Below, one piece after another: positions 1 to 7,520 of a DNA stretch of 64,000 bases. Source of the stretch: Brachybacterium paraconglomeratum (GTDB lineage: Bacteria; Actinomycetota; Actinomycetes; Actinomycetales; Dermabacteraceae). The stretch's first letter is position 1, and each line of letters begins with the position of its first letter. The translations under genes were made by a program, and so were the position numbers. The notes under the pieces were generated by a model. The model searched no databases, was not told where the DNA came from, and saw only the letters and a program-made list of their open reading frames with translations. The stretch lies in assembly GCF_003994255.1 (NCBI RefSeq), contig NZ_ML133851.1:620001-684000 (forward strand). The letters run 5' to 3'.

Positions 1-217
1 GGCGCCCGATCACCTGCTCGTAGGCGACGGTGACGCCCTGCGCCCACCACTCCTCGACCTCCCACCGCTGCACCAGCATCCGTGCGATCGCGGTGTGGTC
101 GAGGTCGCGCCCGCCGGCCGCGTCGAGCCGGTCCGTCCACTCGGCCAGCGAGGTGCCGGTGCCGTTCTCGAGCCGCGCGGCGTGCGGATGGTCCTGCGGG
201 AGGATCTGGTCGCTCAT
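1..217 (-). CDS. DUF4287-like protein, N-terminal fragment (runs off window)
   Basis: The first 72 residues are visible; the gene continues beyond base 1. It starts with ATG at 217. Visible motifs are a W-T-D-R-L-D segment, a D-H-T-A-I-A-R helix and a WWAQGVTVAYEQ box. From memory, this WWAQ...YEQ box occurs in short actinobacterial proteins of the DUF4287 type, which are often followed by an SRPBCC/AHSA1 domain. The second half is outside the window, so the full architecture cannot be seen. No biochemical role can be assigned from this fragment. It is divergent from the GH3 lipoprotein gene that starts at 295. Confidence 0.6.
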   Translation of the reverse strand, partial: MSDQILPQDHPHAARLENGTGTSLAEWTDRLDAAGGRDLDHTAIARMLVQRWEVEEWWAQGVTVAYEQVIGR

Positions 218-294
218 GGAGGACACGATACGGCGAGCGCCGGGCCCGGGGACCCGGTCCGACGGGCCCGCTGCGTGCATGGAACACTGGCGGG

Positions 295-1509
295 ATGCGA
301 CGTCGTCACCTGCTCGCCCTCGCCCCCGCGGCCGCTCTCGCCGCCTGCACGGCCCCTGAGGAGGACCCCGCCTCCCCGGGCAGCGACGGCGGGGGCGCGG
401 CCCCCTCCGACGGCGGTGACGGCGGCACCGCCCCGTCCGACGGCGACCCGTCCGACGGCGAGGAGCCGACGACGACCGCCCCGCCGAGCGCCGCCGAGCA
501 GCTGCTCGAGGGGCTCTCGCCGCGCGAGATCGCCGGGCAGCTGGTCCTCGTCGGCATCGCCGCCGGCTCCGAGATCCCGCCCGCGACGTTCGAGGAGCAC
601 CACGCCGGAGGGATCTTCCTGCTGCAGGTGTGGGAGGGCGCCGAGCAGGTCGACGCCGTCGTCGACTCCGCCCTCGCGCTCGCCCGCCCCGAGCTGCCGC
701 CGCTGCTGGCCGTGGACCAGGAGGGCGGCCAGGTGCGGATGCTGCGCGGCGACGCGGCACGGGAGACGGCCTCGGCCGAGACCCTCGGCGCCGAGGGCCC
801 GCAGGCGGTGGCCGACGCGTACACGAGCATCGGCGAGGACCTCTCCGCGCGGGGGCTGCACGTGGCCCTCTCCCCCGTCGCCGACGTCGTCGACCCGGAG
901 CTCGGCGACGCGAACGAGCCCGTGGGCGGGCTGGACCGCGGCTTCGGCACCGATCCCGAGCAGGTCGCCGACTGCGTGACCGCCGCGGTCGAGGCGCTCT
1001 CCGAGCAGGGCATCGGCGCGACGCTGAAGCATTTCCCGGGCCTGGGCCGGGTGGAGCAGAACACGGACTTCTCCGCCGAGGGGATCGAGGATGCGACCAC
1101 CGGGCCCGAGGACCCGTTCCTCGAGTCCTTCCGTGCCGGGATCGACGCCGGCGCGCAGCTGGTGATGATGTCCTCCGCGATCTACCCGCGGATCGAGCCG
1201 GACGTCCCGGCGATGTTCTCCGCCGCCGCGATCCAGGACCTGCTGCGCGACGGCCTCGGCTTCGAGGGGCTCGTGGTCACCGACGACATCGGCGCCGCGC
1301 AGGCCGTCGCCGACGTCCCCGTCGCCGAGCGCGCGACCCGGCTGCTCGAGGCGGGCGGCGACGCGGTGCTCACCGCCGACCCGTCGCTGACCGGCGAGCT
1401 CGTCGACGCGATCGAGGAATGGGCCGGGCGCGGCGAGGAGCAGGAGCAGCGGGTGCGGGAGTCCGCCGGCCGGATGCTCGCGCTGAAGGAGGAGCTGGGG
1501 CTGCTGTGA
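295..1509 (+). CDS. GH3-family beta-N-acetylglucosaminidase-like lipoprotein
   Basis: A 404-residue secreted lipoprotein. The start at 295 gives a short signal peptide with arginines at 2-4 and a lipobox ending at Cys18, so it should be anchored on the outer face of the membrane. Residues 20-70 are a Gly/Ser/Asp/Thr-rich linker. The rest is a glycoside hydrolase family 3 N-terminal TIM barrel with a KHFPG motif near residue 245 and a VVTDDIGAA strand whose Asp (about 330) matches the family nucleophile. Family members of this shape (NagZ, mycobacterial LpqI) release N-acetylglucosamine from cell-wall fragments. The usual Asp-His pair after KHFPG is not obvious here (the box reads N-T-D), so the substrate is uncertain. 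It stands alone, upstream of a repeat-rich intergenic region. Confidence 0.85.
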   Translation: MRRRHLLALAPAAALAACTAPEEDPASPGSDGGGAAPSDGGDGGTAPSDGDPSDGEEPTTTAPPSAAEQLLEGLSPREIAGQLVLVGIAAGSEIPPATFEEHHAGGIFLLQVWEGAEQVDAVVDSALALARPELPPLLAVDQEGGQVRMLRGDAARETASAETLGAEGPQAVADAYTSIGEDLSARGLHVALSPVADVVDPELGDANEPVGGLDRGFGTDPEQVADCVTAAVEALSEQGIGATLKHFPGLGRVEQNTDFSAEGIEDATTGPEDPFLESFRAGIDAGAQLVMMSSAIYPRIEPDVPAMFSAAAIQDLLRDGLGFEGLVVTDDIGAAQAVADVPVAERATRLLEAGGDAVLTADPSLTGELVDAIEEWAGRGEEQEQRVRESAGRMLALKEELGLL

Positions 1510-1584
1510 CCGGGCGGCGGGTCTGGACGGGACCACCATCGGCGAGTTCCAGGAGCACGGCGCGTGCCGCCCGCTGCCGACAGG

Positions 1585-1664
1585 CATGGTCAGTTGCTGG
1601 CGTACGGCGTGCCGGTACGCCTATATAGGCGTAGTGGTACGCCGTACGCCAGCACTCGACCATG
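1585..1664. repeat. 80-bp interrupted palindrome
   Basis: A long inverted repeat centred between 1624 and 1625. Three blocks pair exactly: 1585-1591 with 1658-1664 (7 bp), 1595-1610 with 1639-1654 (16 bp) and 1616-1624 with 1625-1633 (9 bp). They are separated by small symmetric mismatched loops (1592-1594 and 1611-1615 on the left arm). In total 32 of 40 positions pair. The centre is AT-rich (CTATATAG), unlike the surroundings. It could be a cruciform or RNA hairpin, an operator, a terminator downstream of the GH3 gene, or a miniature mobile element. The sequence does not decide between these. Confidence 0.8.
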
Positions 1665-1778
1665 TCTCGACGGTGCAGGGGATGACAGCGAGCGGGAATC
1701 GGGCGCGGCCGGATGCGGCGCCGGGCCGACAGCAGCGGGCCGGGCCGCGCGCTCCGCCCGGTTCAGTCCTTCCCCCTC

Positions 1779-1937
1779 GACCGAGCTCCTACCGGCTCGT
1801 CCCTCACCAGTACGTCGCTCAGTCCTTCACCCTCGACCGAGCTCCTACCGGCTCGTCCCTCGCCAGTACGTCGCTCAGTCCCAGTCTCCTCGACCGAGCT
1901 CCTACCGGCTCGTCCCTCGCCAGTACGTCGCTCAGTC
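1779..1937 (-). repeat. Tandem array A: three 46-nt structured units, about 56-bp period
   Basis: Units lie at 1779-1824, 1835-1880 and 1892-1937. Read on the minus strand, each starts GACTGAGC and ends GCTCGGTC, which pair as an 8-bp outer stem with one G-U. An inner stem of 7 bp is TACTGGC with GCCGGTA, closing a 9-nt loop GAGGGACGA; a GACG/GGA internal loop separates the stems. The first unit contains the TGA stop codon of the ThiD-like gene. The distal end of the array repeats only GGACTGA (around 1763-1769). The one change in the copy at 1779 (C to T in the inner stem) keeps a G-U pair. A related array is at 15236-15391. Confidence 0.85.
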
Positions 1938-2807
1938 CTTGCCGAGGGTGATGAGGTGGTTCACCGGGCCGTGGCCGCCGGCGGTGCGGGAGAGGCGCCA
2001 GTCCTGCGCGTTCTCGGTCGCGCTCGCCACGAACTCGCGCGCCGAGGCGACGATCGTGGGCATGTCGTCGTCCGTGCCCGACTCGCCGATCTCCTGCAGC
2101 TCCCCCGCCCGGTCGAACTCGGCGATCCGTGCGAGCTGGGCCGTCAGCGCGGCCGACAGGGTCGTGCCCGCTCCGCGCAGCGCCCGGCCCTCGATCCGCT
2201 GCGCCCGCAGCAGATCCGTGCCGCCGGGATGGACCAGCACGTCCACGACCTCGTCGCCCGGGAGCGCGCCGCCCGTGATCAGGACGGACCGGGGCCCCTT
2301 CGCGACGAGCGCGAGCGCGTGCTCGCGCATCTCCTCGATCGAGGTCGCCACCGCCCGGCGCAGCAGCTGCGCGGACTCCCTCATGGTCAGCACCAGCACG
2401 TCCACGAGCGGGAGCAGGTCGTGCTCGATCGCCGCGGCGCCCTCCGCCGAGATCAGCGCCGTGCCGTCGGCGCTGATCATCACCGGGTCCAGCACCACGG
2501 TCCCGAAGCGCTCACGATGGGCGCGCAGCGCGGCCACGACCTCGGCGACCACGGCGGCGCTGCCCAGCGAGCCGATCTTCGTCGCGTCCAGCAGCAGCTC
2601 CTCGGAGACTGCGTCGATCTGGGAGCGCACCACCTCGGGCGGCAGCGGGTGCACCCCGCGCACGCCCTGCGGGGACGCGGAGACCACCATCGTCACGGCG
2701 CTCGCACCGTAGGAGCCCAGCGCCGTGAAGGTCTTCAGGTCCGCCTGGACGCCGGCGGCGCCGTCGGACTCCGATCCGGCGATGGACAGGACGAGGGGCG
2801 GGCGCAT
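1932..2807 (-). CDS. thiD: Hydroxymethylpyrimidine/phosphomethylpyrimidine kinase-like protein (ThiD family)
   Basis: A 291-residue ribokinase-fold protein. The start at 2807 is preceded by a GGAG Shine-Dalgarno site. The N-terminal signature AGSESDGAAGVQADLKTF matches the ThiD substrate loop, and DPVMISADGTALIS matches the core strand. ThiD phosphorylates hydroxymethylpyrimidine (phosphate) in thiamine synthesis. Two sites differ from typical ThiD: the usual TPN-x-PEA motif reads VLTMRESAQLL, and the anion-hole motif G-T-G-C-T-L-S reads GAGTTLSAA, so the catalytic Cys is replaced by Thr. The protein may be a divergent kinase with another substrate. No other thiamine gene is nearby. Its stop codon lies inside structured repeat array A. 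Confidence 0.75.
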   Translation of the reverse strand: MRPPLVLSIAGSESDGAAGVQADLKTFTALGSYGASAVTMVVSASPQGVRGVHPLPPEVVRSQIDAVSEELLLDATKIGSLGSAAVVAEVVAALRAHRERFGTVVLDPVMISADGTALISAEGAAAIEHDLLPLVDVLVLTMRESAQLLRRAVATSIEEMREHALALVAKGPRSVLITGGALPGDEVVDVLVHPGGTDLLRAQRIEGRALRGAGTTLSAALTAQLARIAEFDRAGELQEIGESGTDDDMPTIVASAREFVASATENAQDWRLSRTAGGHGPVNHLITLGKD

Positions 2808-3012
2808 GCGATCTCCATCCGACGAGTGGACCGGGTCCCGGGTGACCCGTGAGCGGAGAGTACCAACCGTCCCTGGCATCCCCCTGCCGGGACGCGGCGG
2901 CCCGGATGCCCGGCGGACGCACCCGGTCGTGGGACAATCTCCCCCGGACGGGGGTCACGGGGACCCCGTCGGGAGGCGACCGGGGACAGGGCCCGGGACA
3001 GGGGAGGTGCCG

Positions 3013-3942
3013 ATGACGCAGGAGCCGCACGGCGAGGGTGTGCCCGAGAGCGCCCCCCTGCCCGACTTCGCCTCCTCGTCCTCCCCGACGGGACTCCCCG
3101 ACTTCAGCGAGGACCACGGGCCGGCGACCCTCGGCGAGCCGAGCGAGCGCGCCCGCCACCGCACCCGGCTGACGATGATCGCCGTGATCGGCGGCTCGGT
3201 CGTCATCCTGCTCGTGCTGGCGCTGATCCTCTCCCAGACCGTATTCCGCTCCGTGCTCGAGGATCCGGACCCGTCGGCCTACTCGACCGGGCCCCGCAGC
3301 GCCGAGGGCCAGTCCGAGTACGTCCCCGATCCCGAGGACCCGGACATCGCCCCTCCCCCGCCGATCTTCACCCAGGCCCCCACCACCGAGTGCACGGTCC
3401 CGCAGAACACGACCCCGCCGCAGCCCTCCGGCGCCGGCACGGTGCGCGGCGGCGGGCTGGAGTACACCAGCCCCGAGGGCTGGGGCGACGGCTGGGCCGT
3501 CCACTCCCTGCCCTATCTCACCGAGCTCGCGGCCGACGGCCGACGGGTCGAGGGCAGCTGGTACAGCGTCGTGAACCTCGGCCGGGTCACCTTCCCCGAG
3601 GACGAGGGCGGCTATCCCGGCCTCGAGGCCGCGGCCGTCGCGATCTTCCAGTGCTACGCGACCACCTCCGGGGTCGTCTCCCACTTCGGCGAGCACCCTG
3701 AGGTGACCGACTACCGCTCCGAGGTGATGACGGTGGACGGGACCGCCGCCTGGATCGTCCAGGCCACCTACCACTTCGAGGACCCCGAGGTGCTGGACAC
3801 CTCGAGCGCCTCGATCGTCACGTCGATCGTCGTGGAGACGCCGAACGGCCCCAGCGCCCTGGCCAGCGACGTCGCCGCCGACCAGCCCGAGCATGTCCAG
3901 AACCTCGAGGACATCATCGCGAGCCTCGACGTCGTCGAGTGA
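3013..3942 (+). CDS. Single-pass membrane protein with extracytoplasmic domain (paralogue of next gene)
   Basis: A 309-residue protein of unknown function. The ATG at 3013 follows a GGGGAGG site; an in-frame GTG two codons earlier is a weaker choice. Residues 1-55 are a polar, Pro/Ser/Asp-rich cytoplasmic segment. A hydrophobic helix follows at about 56-78, then a Pro-rich linker, then an extracytoplasmic domain. That domain starts with a TVRGGGLEYTSPEGW motif and contains two cysteines. Length, single anchor and the R-G-G-G-L motif are shared with the protein encoded immediately downstream, so the two are tandem paralogues. The arrangement suggests a cell-surface or secreted-lipoprotein-like role, but I do not recognise a named family. 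Confidence 0.75.
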   Translation: MTQEPHGEGVPESAPLPDFASSSSPTGLPDFSEDHGPATLGEPSERARHRTRLTMIAVIGGSVVILLVLALILSQTVFRSVLEDPDPSAYSTGPRSAEGQSEYVPDPEDPDIAPPPPIFTQAPTTECTVPQNTTPPQPSGAGTVRGGGLEYTSPEGWGDGWAVHSLPYLTELAADGRRVEGSWYSVVNLGRVTFPEDEGGYPGLEAAAVAIFQCYATTSGVVSHFGEHPEVTDYRSEVMTVDGTAAWIVQATYHFEDPEVLDTSSASIVTSIVVETPNGPSALASDVAADQPEHVQNLEDIIASLDVVE

Positions 3943-3976
3943 CCGACCGCGTCCCGATACCCCTGCAGGAGCAGCC

Positions 3977-4774
3977 GTGCACACCGGACCGCAGTTCACC
4001 TCCACCCAGCCCTCCACCCCCGGCGGGGGCGGCGGCCGGGCGACGCCGCTGCTGATCGGCGGGATCGCCTTCGCCGCGGTGTTCCTGCTGATCGTCGGCG
4101 GCACGATCGGCTATCTCGTGCTCCGCGGGAACGGCGGCGATCCCGCCTCCGGCGGGACCACGCCCGCGACGGACCCGTCGAGCGCCTCGGCGAGCGCGTC
4201 GGCGACCCCGACGGGCGAGGTCGAGGAGGAGCGCTGCTGGCAGCCGGAGACCATGGAGCGAGCCGGCGACAACCCCTCCGGGAAGCTGCGCGGCGGGGGC
4301 CTGCAGTTCATCCCGCCCGCGGTCTACGACCAGCGGCAGACGCCCCGCGGCGTCGCCTACGTGAACGACGCCCAGGGCGCCTACGCGCAGGTCGAGGACG
4401 GCTGGTACTCGGGGATGTTCGTCGGCGCCGTCGAGTGGCAGCCCGGCATCGAGTACCCGGGCAACGAGGTCGCCTCCGAGAAGATCGTCGCGTGCTACTT
4501 CGCCGCGTCGATCTGGGGCGACACCGAGGGGCGCACGCTCGACGACCAGGTCACCGAGCCGGTGACGATCGCGGGCCTGCCCGGCTATCGCACCACCGCG
4601 ACCGTGAACTTCGCGAAGGCCCCGATGGAGAAGACCTCCGCGACGAGCCTGACGGTCATCGTGCTGGACACCCCGCAGGGTCCGAGCGTGTTCATGCTCG
4701 AGACCGCGGTCGGCGTCGCCGAGCACGAGGAGGCCGCCGCCGAGGCCCTGGAGTCCCTCACCGGCGTCGCCTGA
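3977..4774 (+). CDS. Single-pass membrane protein, tandem paralogue of upstream gene
   Basis: A 265-residue protein. The GTG at 3977 has AGGAG seven bases upstream. It has a short cytoplasmic Pro/Gly-rich N-terminus, one strong transmembrane helix at about 30-55, a low-complexity Ala/Ser/Thr linker, and an outer domain. The outer domain begins KLRGGGLQF and carries two cysteines in positions equivalent to those of the preceding protein. Both domains end in a V-x-D-T-P-x-G-P-S segment. Only 34 bases separate the two genes, so they are probably co-transcribed. Function is unknown; a role at the envelope is inferred from topology only. Confidence 0.75.
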   Translation: MHTGPQFTSTQPSTPGGGGGRATPLLIGGIAFAAVFLLIVGGTIGYLVLRGNGGDPASGGTTPATDPSSASASASATPTGEVEEERCWQPETMERAGDNPSGKLRGGGLQFIPPAVYDQRQTPRGVAYVNDAQGAYAQVEDGWYSGMFVGAVEWQPGIEYPGNEVASEKIVACYFAASIWGDTEGRTLDDQVTEPVTIAGLPGYRTTATVNFAKAPMEKTSATSLTVIVLDTPQGPSVFMLETAVGVAEHEEAAAEALESLTGVA

Positions 4775-4835
4775 GCTCCTCCCCTCGCCCGGGTCCTCCC
4801 CTGGGCCGGGCCCGCCGCTCGGCCGGGGTGCTCCC

Positions 4836-6320
4836 TCACACCACGGAGGAGGCGAGGCGGCAGAGGTTGTCGATGACCTGCATGGTGCGGGGCCGGGACT
4901 CCCACTCCTCGCGCGTCAGCTGCCGGCTGCGGGAGCGGTAGGTGTGCTCGACCTCGCGCATCTTCTCCATGAAGTCGGTGCCGCCCACCATCAGCGAGCA
5001 CTCCATCTGCAGCAGGAACGAGCGCATGTCCATGTTGGAGGAGCCGATCACGCTGACCGAGTCGTCGATCGTGACGTGCTTGGCGTGCAGGATCGTCGGG
5101 GCGCGGTAGAGCCAGATCTTCACCCCCGCGTCCAGCAGCGTCGAGTAGTAGGAGCGCTGGGCGTGGAAGACCAGGAACTGGTCGCCGATCTCGGAGACGA
5201 ACAGCTCCACCTCGACCCCGCGCCGCGCGGCGGTGATGAGGGCGGAGAGCATCGACTCGTCGGGCACGAAATAGGGCGAGACCGCGACGATGCGCCGGGT
5301 CGCCGAGTAGAACAGCTGGTTGAACAGCAGCAGGTTGTTCTCCTCGACGAAGCCGGGGCCGCTGGGCACGAGCTGGCACTCGTAGGTGCCGGAGGTGTCC
5401 GGCGAGGGCCGCACCAGCGTCTGCTCGTCGAGCATCTCGTCGGACTCGTAGTACCAGTCGGAGGCGAACAGCAGGTTCAGCTCCGAGACGATCGGGCCGC
5501 GGAAGCGGGCCATCGTCTCCTGCCAGTGCAGGCCGCGGCGGATGTTCGCGGGCTTGTCGTAGTGGGCGGCGATGAGGTTCTGGCTGCCCATCCAGCCGAT
5601 CTCGCCGTCGACGATGACCATCTTGCGGTGGTTGCGCAGGTCCGGGCGCTGGAAGGCGCCGTCGCGGAACAGACGGATCGGCATCATGGGGGCGTGCTGG
5701 ATGCCGTGGGCGTCGAGCTTCTCCCGCATCGCGCGGTATACGGCGCGGTGGCTGACCGCGCCCCAGTGGTCGTACAGCACCCGCACGGTCACGCCGGCGT
5801 CGGCCCGCTCCGCGAGCGCCTCGAAGAAGTCCTCGGTGACCTCGTCGAGGCCCATGATGTAGAAGAGCACGTGGACGCTCTCGCGCGCGGTGCGGATGTC
5901 CTCCGCCATCCGCGCGATCGAGGTCTCGTAGTCGATCTCGAGCTCGGCCGAGTTGTTGCCGGTCAGCGGGAAGGCGCCGAGCTCGCGGTTCAGCTGCACG
6001 GCGGACTGCAGCCAGCTGGGCGCGTCCTCGTCGAGCTCGCTGTCGGGGATCTCGTGGGCCCGCACCCGCAGCAGCCGGTTCACGGCCTTCTGCTTCGCGA
6101 GCCGGCGCTTCGGGAGCTGGGAGCGGCCCAGCAGCAGGAACAGCGGGAAGCCGACGATCGGCAGCACCATGATCGCCAGCAGCCAGGCGAGCGCCGAGCC
6201 GGGCCGACGGTTCCGGGGGACGACGACGAGGCTGATCAGCCGCAGGACGACATCGATGCCGACGTAGAGATAGGTCCACACCAGGGCCCAGTTGTCGAGC
6301 ACCCACTGCCACAGTCCCAT
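4836..6320 (-). CDS. cls: Cardiolipin synthase
   Basis: A 494-residue phospholipase D superfamily enzyme. Two N-terminal transmembrane helices (about 10-35 and 43-65) anchor it in the membrane, as in bacterial cardiolipin synthases. Two HxKxxxxD catalytic motifs are complete: His231, Lys233, Asp238 and His412, Lys414, Asp419, each followed by a G-S-x-N motif. The reaction joins two phosphatidylglycerols, or a CDP-diacylglycerol equivalent, to make cardiolipin. Length is typical. The ATG at 6320 has a GGAGGAG site upstream. It is convergent with the preceding paralogue pair, with only about 60 bases between them. Confidence 0.93.
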   Translation of the reverse strand: MGLWQWVLDNWALVWTYLYVGIDVVLRLISLVVVPRNRRPGSALAWLLAIMVLPIVGFPLFLLLGRSQLPKRRLAKQKAVNRLLRVRAHEIPDSELDEDAPSWLQSAVQLNRELGAFPLTGNNSAELEIDYETSIARMAEDIRTARESVHVLFYIMGLDEVTEDFFEALAERADAGVTVRVLYDHWGAVSHRAVYRAMREKLDAHGIQHAPMMPIRLFRDGAFQRPDLRNHRKMVIVDGEIGWMGSQNLIAAHYDKPANIRRGLHWQETMARFRGPIVSELNLLFASDWYYESDEMLDEQTLVRPSPDTSGTYECQLVPSGPGFVEENNLLLFNQLFYSATRRIVAVSPYFVPDESMLSALITAARRGVEVELFVSEIGDQFLVFHAQRSYYSTLLDAGVKIWLYRAPTILHAKHVTIDDSVSVIGSSNMDMRSFLLQMECSLMVGGTDFMEKMREVEHTYRSRSRQLTREEWESRPRTMQVIDNLCRLASSVV

Positions 6321-6431
6321 CGGCGGTCTCCTCCTGCGTCGTCGGGTCCCCGGAAGGCGGAACGGCGGGCCCCCGAGGGGACCCGCCGTTCAGCATACGG
6401 AGTGCGGCGCCGGCGGCGCCGCGCGGTGACG

Positions 6432-7340
6432 TCAGTCGTTGCCGCGCAGGATCATCAGGATCCGCAGCACCTCGATGTACAGCCACACCATGGTCACGGC
6501 GATGCCGAAGCCGAGGCGCCAGGCGTAGTTCCGCGACACCCCTGCCTCGACGGAGCGCTGGACGTCCTCGAAGTCCATCACCAGCGAGTAGGAGGCCATG
6601 ACGACGGCGATGCCGCCGATGACCAGGCCGAGCAGGCCGTCGCGCAGGCTCTGCCCGGAGAGCAGCAGGTAGCCGATGTTCACGAAGCCGAAGAGCAGGT
6701 ACGCGACCATCGCGACGAAGAAGATCTTGTTCAGGCGCGGGGAGGTGCGCAGGATGCCGACGCGGAAGAGGATCAGCACGGTGGCGGCCACCGCGAGGGT
6801 GCCGAGCACGGCCTGCAGGCCGATGCCGCGGTAGGCGCCGCCCGCCGCCCACTCGAGGCTGCCGGTGATGCCGCCGAGGAACATGCCTTCGAAGGCCGCG
6901 TAGGCGAGCACCGCGATCGCCGAGGGCTTCTTCTTGAAGATGTTGATCAGCGAGGCCACGAGCCCGCCGATGACGCCGACGAACGTCAGGACGCCGGTGA
7001 CCGCGAGACCGATCTGGATGCCCTGCGTGCCGGCGACGAGGCCGAGGGCGAGCGGCAGCATCGCGACGGCGAAGCCGACCACGACGATGACGCCGAGGGT
7101 GGCGCTGATGGCGTTGAGCGCATCGCGCATGGTCAAGCGGCCGGTGTCGTGGCCGGTGGCGGACGGCCGGGCGTACATCGCCTCGAGCTGGTCGCCGCCC
7201 TGCCGGTCGAAGCCGGAGGACCACTGGGTGTCGGGGGCGGGTCCGGACTGCGCGGCCTGGCCGAAGCGGGGGCCGTTGTACGCGCTGCCGCCCTGCTGCA
7301 CTGCCTGGTCACGGCCGAACACGATGTTGTGGCGTGCCAT
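6432..7340 (-). CDS. Bax inhibitor-1/YccA family membrane protein
   Basis: A 302-residue polytopic membrane protein. The start at 7340 (MARHNIVFGRD) is chosen because GAGGAG precedes it; further-upstream in-frame codons lack a ribosome site. About 80 polar residues, Gly/Gln-rich at first, are followed by seven hydrophobic segments. Near the C-terminus is a conserved acidic-rich loop with DFEDVQ, as in bacterial BI-1/YccA (YetJ-like) proteins. That family forms pH-sensitive calcium leak channels in some bacteria; the role here is not known. It is on the same strand as cls, 111 bases upstream of it. Confidence 0.88.
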   Translation of the reverse strand: MARHNIVFGRDQAVQQGGSAYNGPRFGQAAQSGPAPDTQWSSGFDRQGGDQLEAMYARPSATGHDTGRLTMRDALNAISATLGVIVVVGFAVAMLPLALGLVAGTQGIQIGLAVTGVLTFVGVIGGLVASLINIFKKKPSAIAVLAYAAFEGMFLGGITGSLEWAAGGAYRGIGLQAVLGTLAVAATVLILFRVGILRTSPRLNKIFFVAMVAYLLFGFVNIGYLLLSGQSLRDGLLGLVIGGIAVVMASYSLVMDFEDVQRSVEAGVSRNYAWRLGFGIAVTMVWLYIEVLRILMILRGND

Positions 7341-7520
7341 GTGACTCCTCACGTGGGAATGATCGGGGGTCGACGGCGGAGCCCACGGGTCTGCGGGAGG
7401 ATCCACCGGACCGACCGGTTCAGCCTATCGGCCGTTCCCGAGATATGCCTGGGCACGGCCTGCGCCGTGAGCGAAGCGTGACCCGGCCCGCGAGGAGGCT
7501 CCGAAGGCGGGCCGGGAGGA

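Noticed and set aside
82-1100. Long open frames overlapping the GH3 gene and similar high-GC shadows throughout
   Set aside because: They give Arg/Ala/Pro-rich sequences without motifs and lie opposite or out of frame to recognised genes.
1585-1664. Short protein encoded on both strands of the palindrome
   Set aside because: Both strands give a similar peptide only because the DNA is self-complementary.
1779-1937. Coding extension or small proteins across array A
   Set aside because: All frames give low-complexity Ser/Pro/Arg peptides repeating with the DNA period; pairing, not codons, explains the changes.
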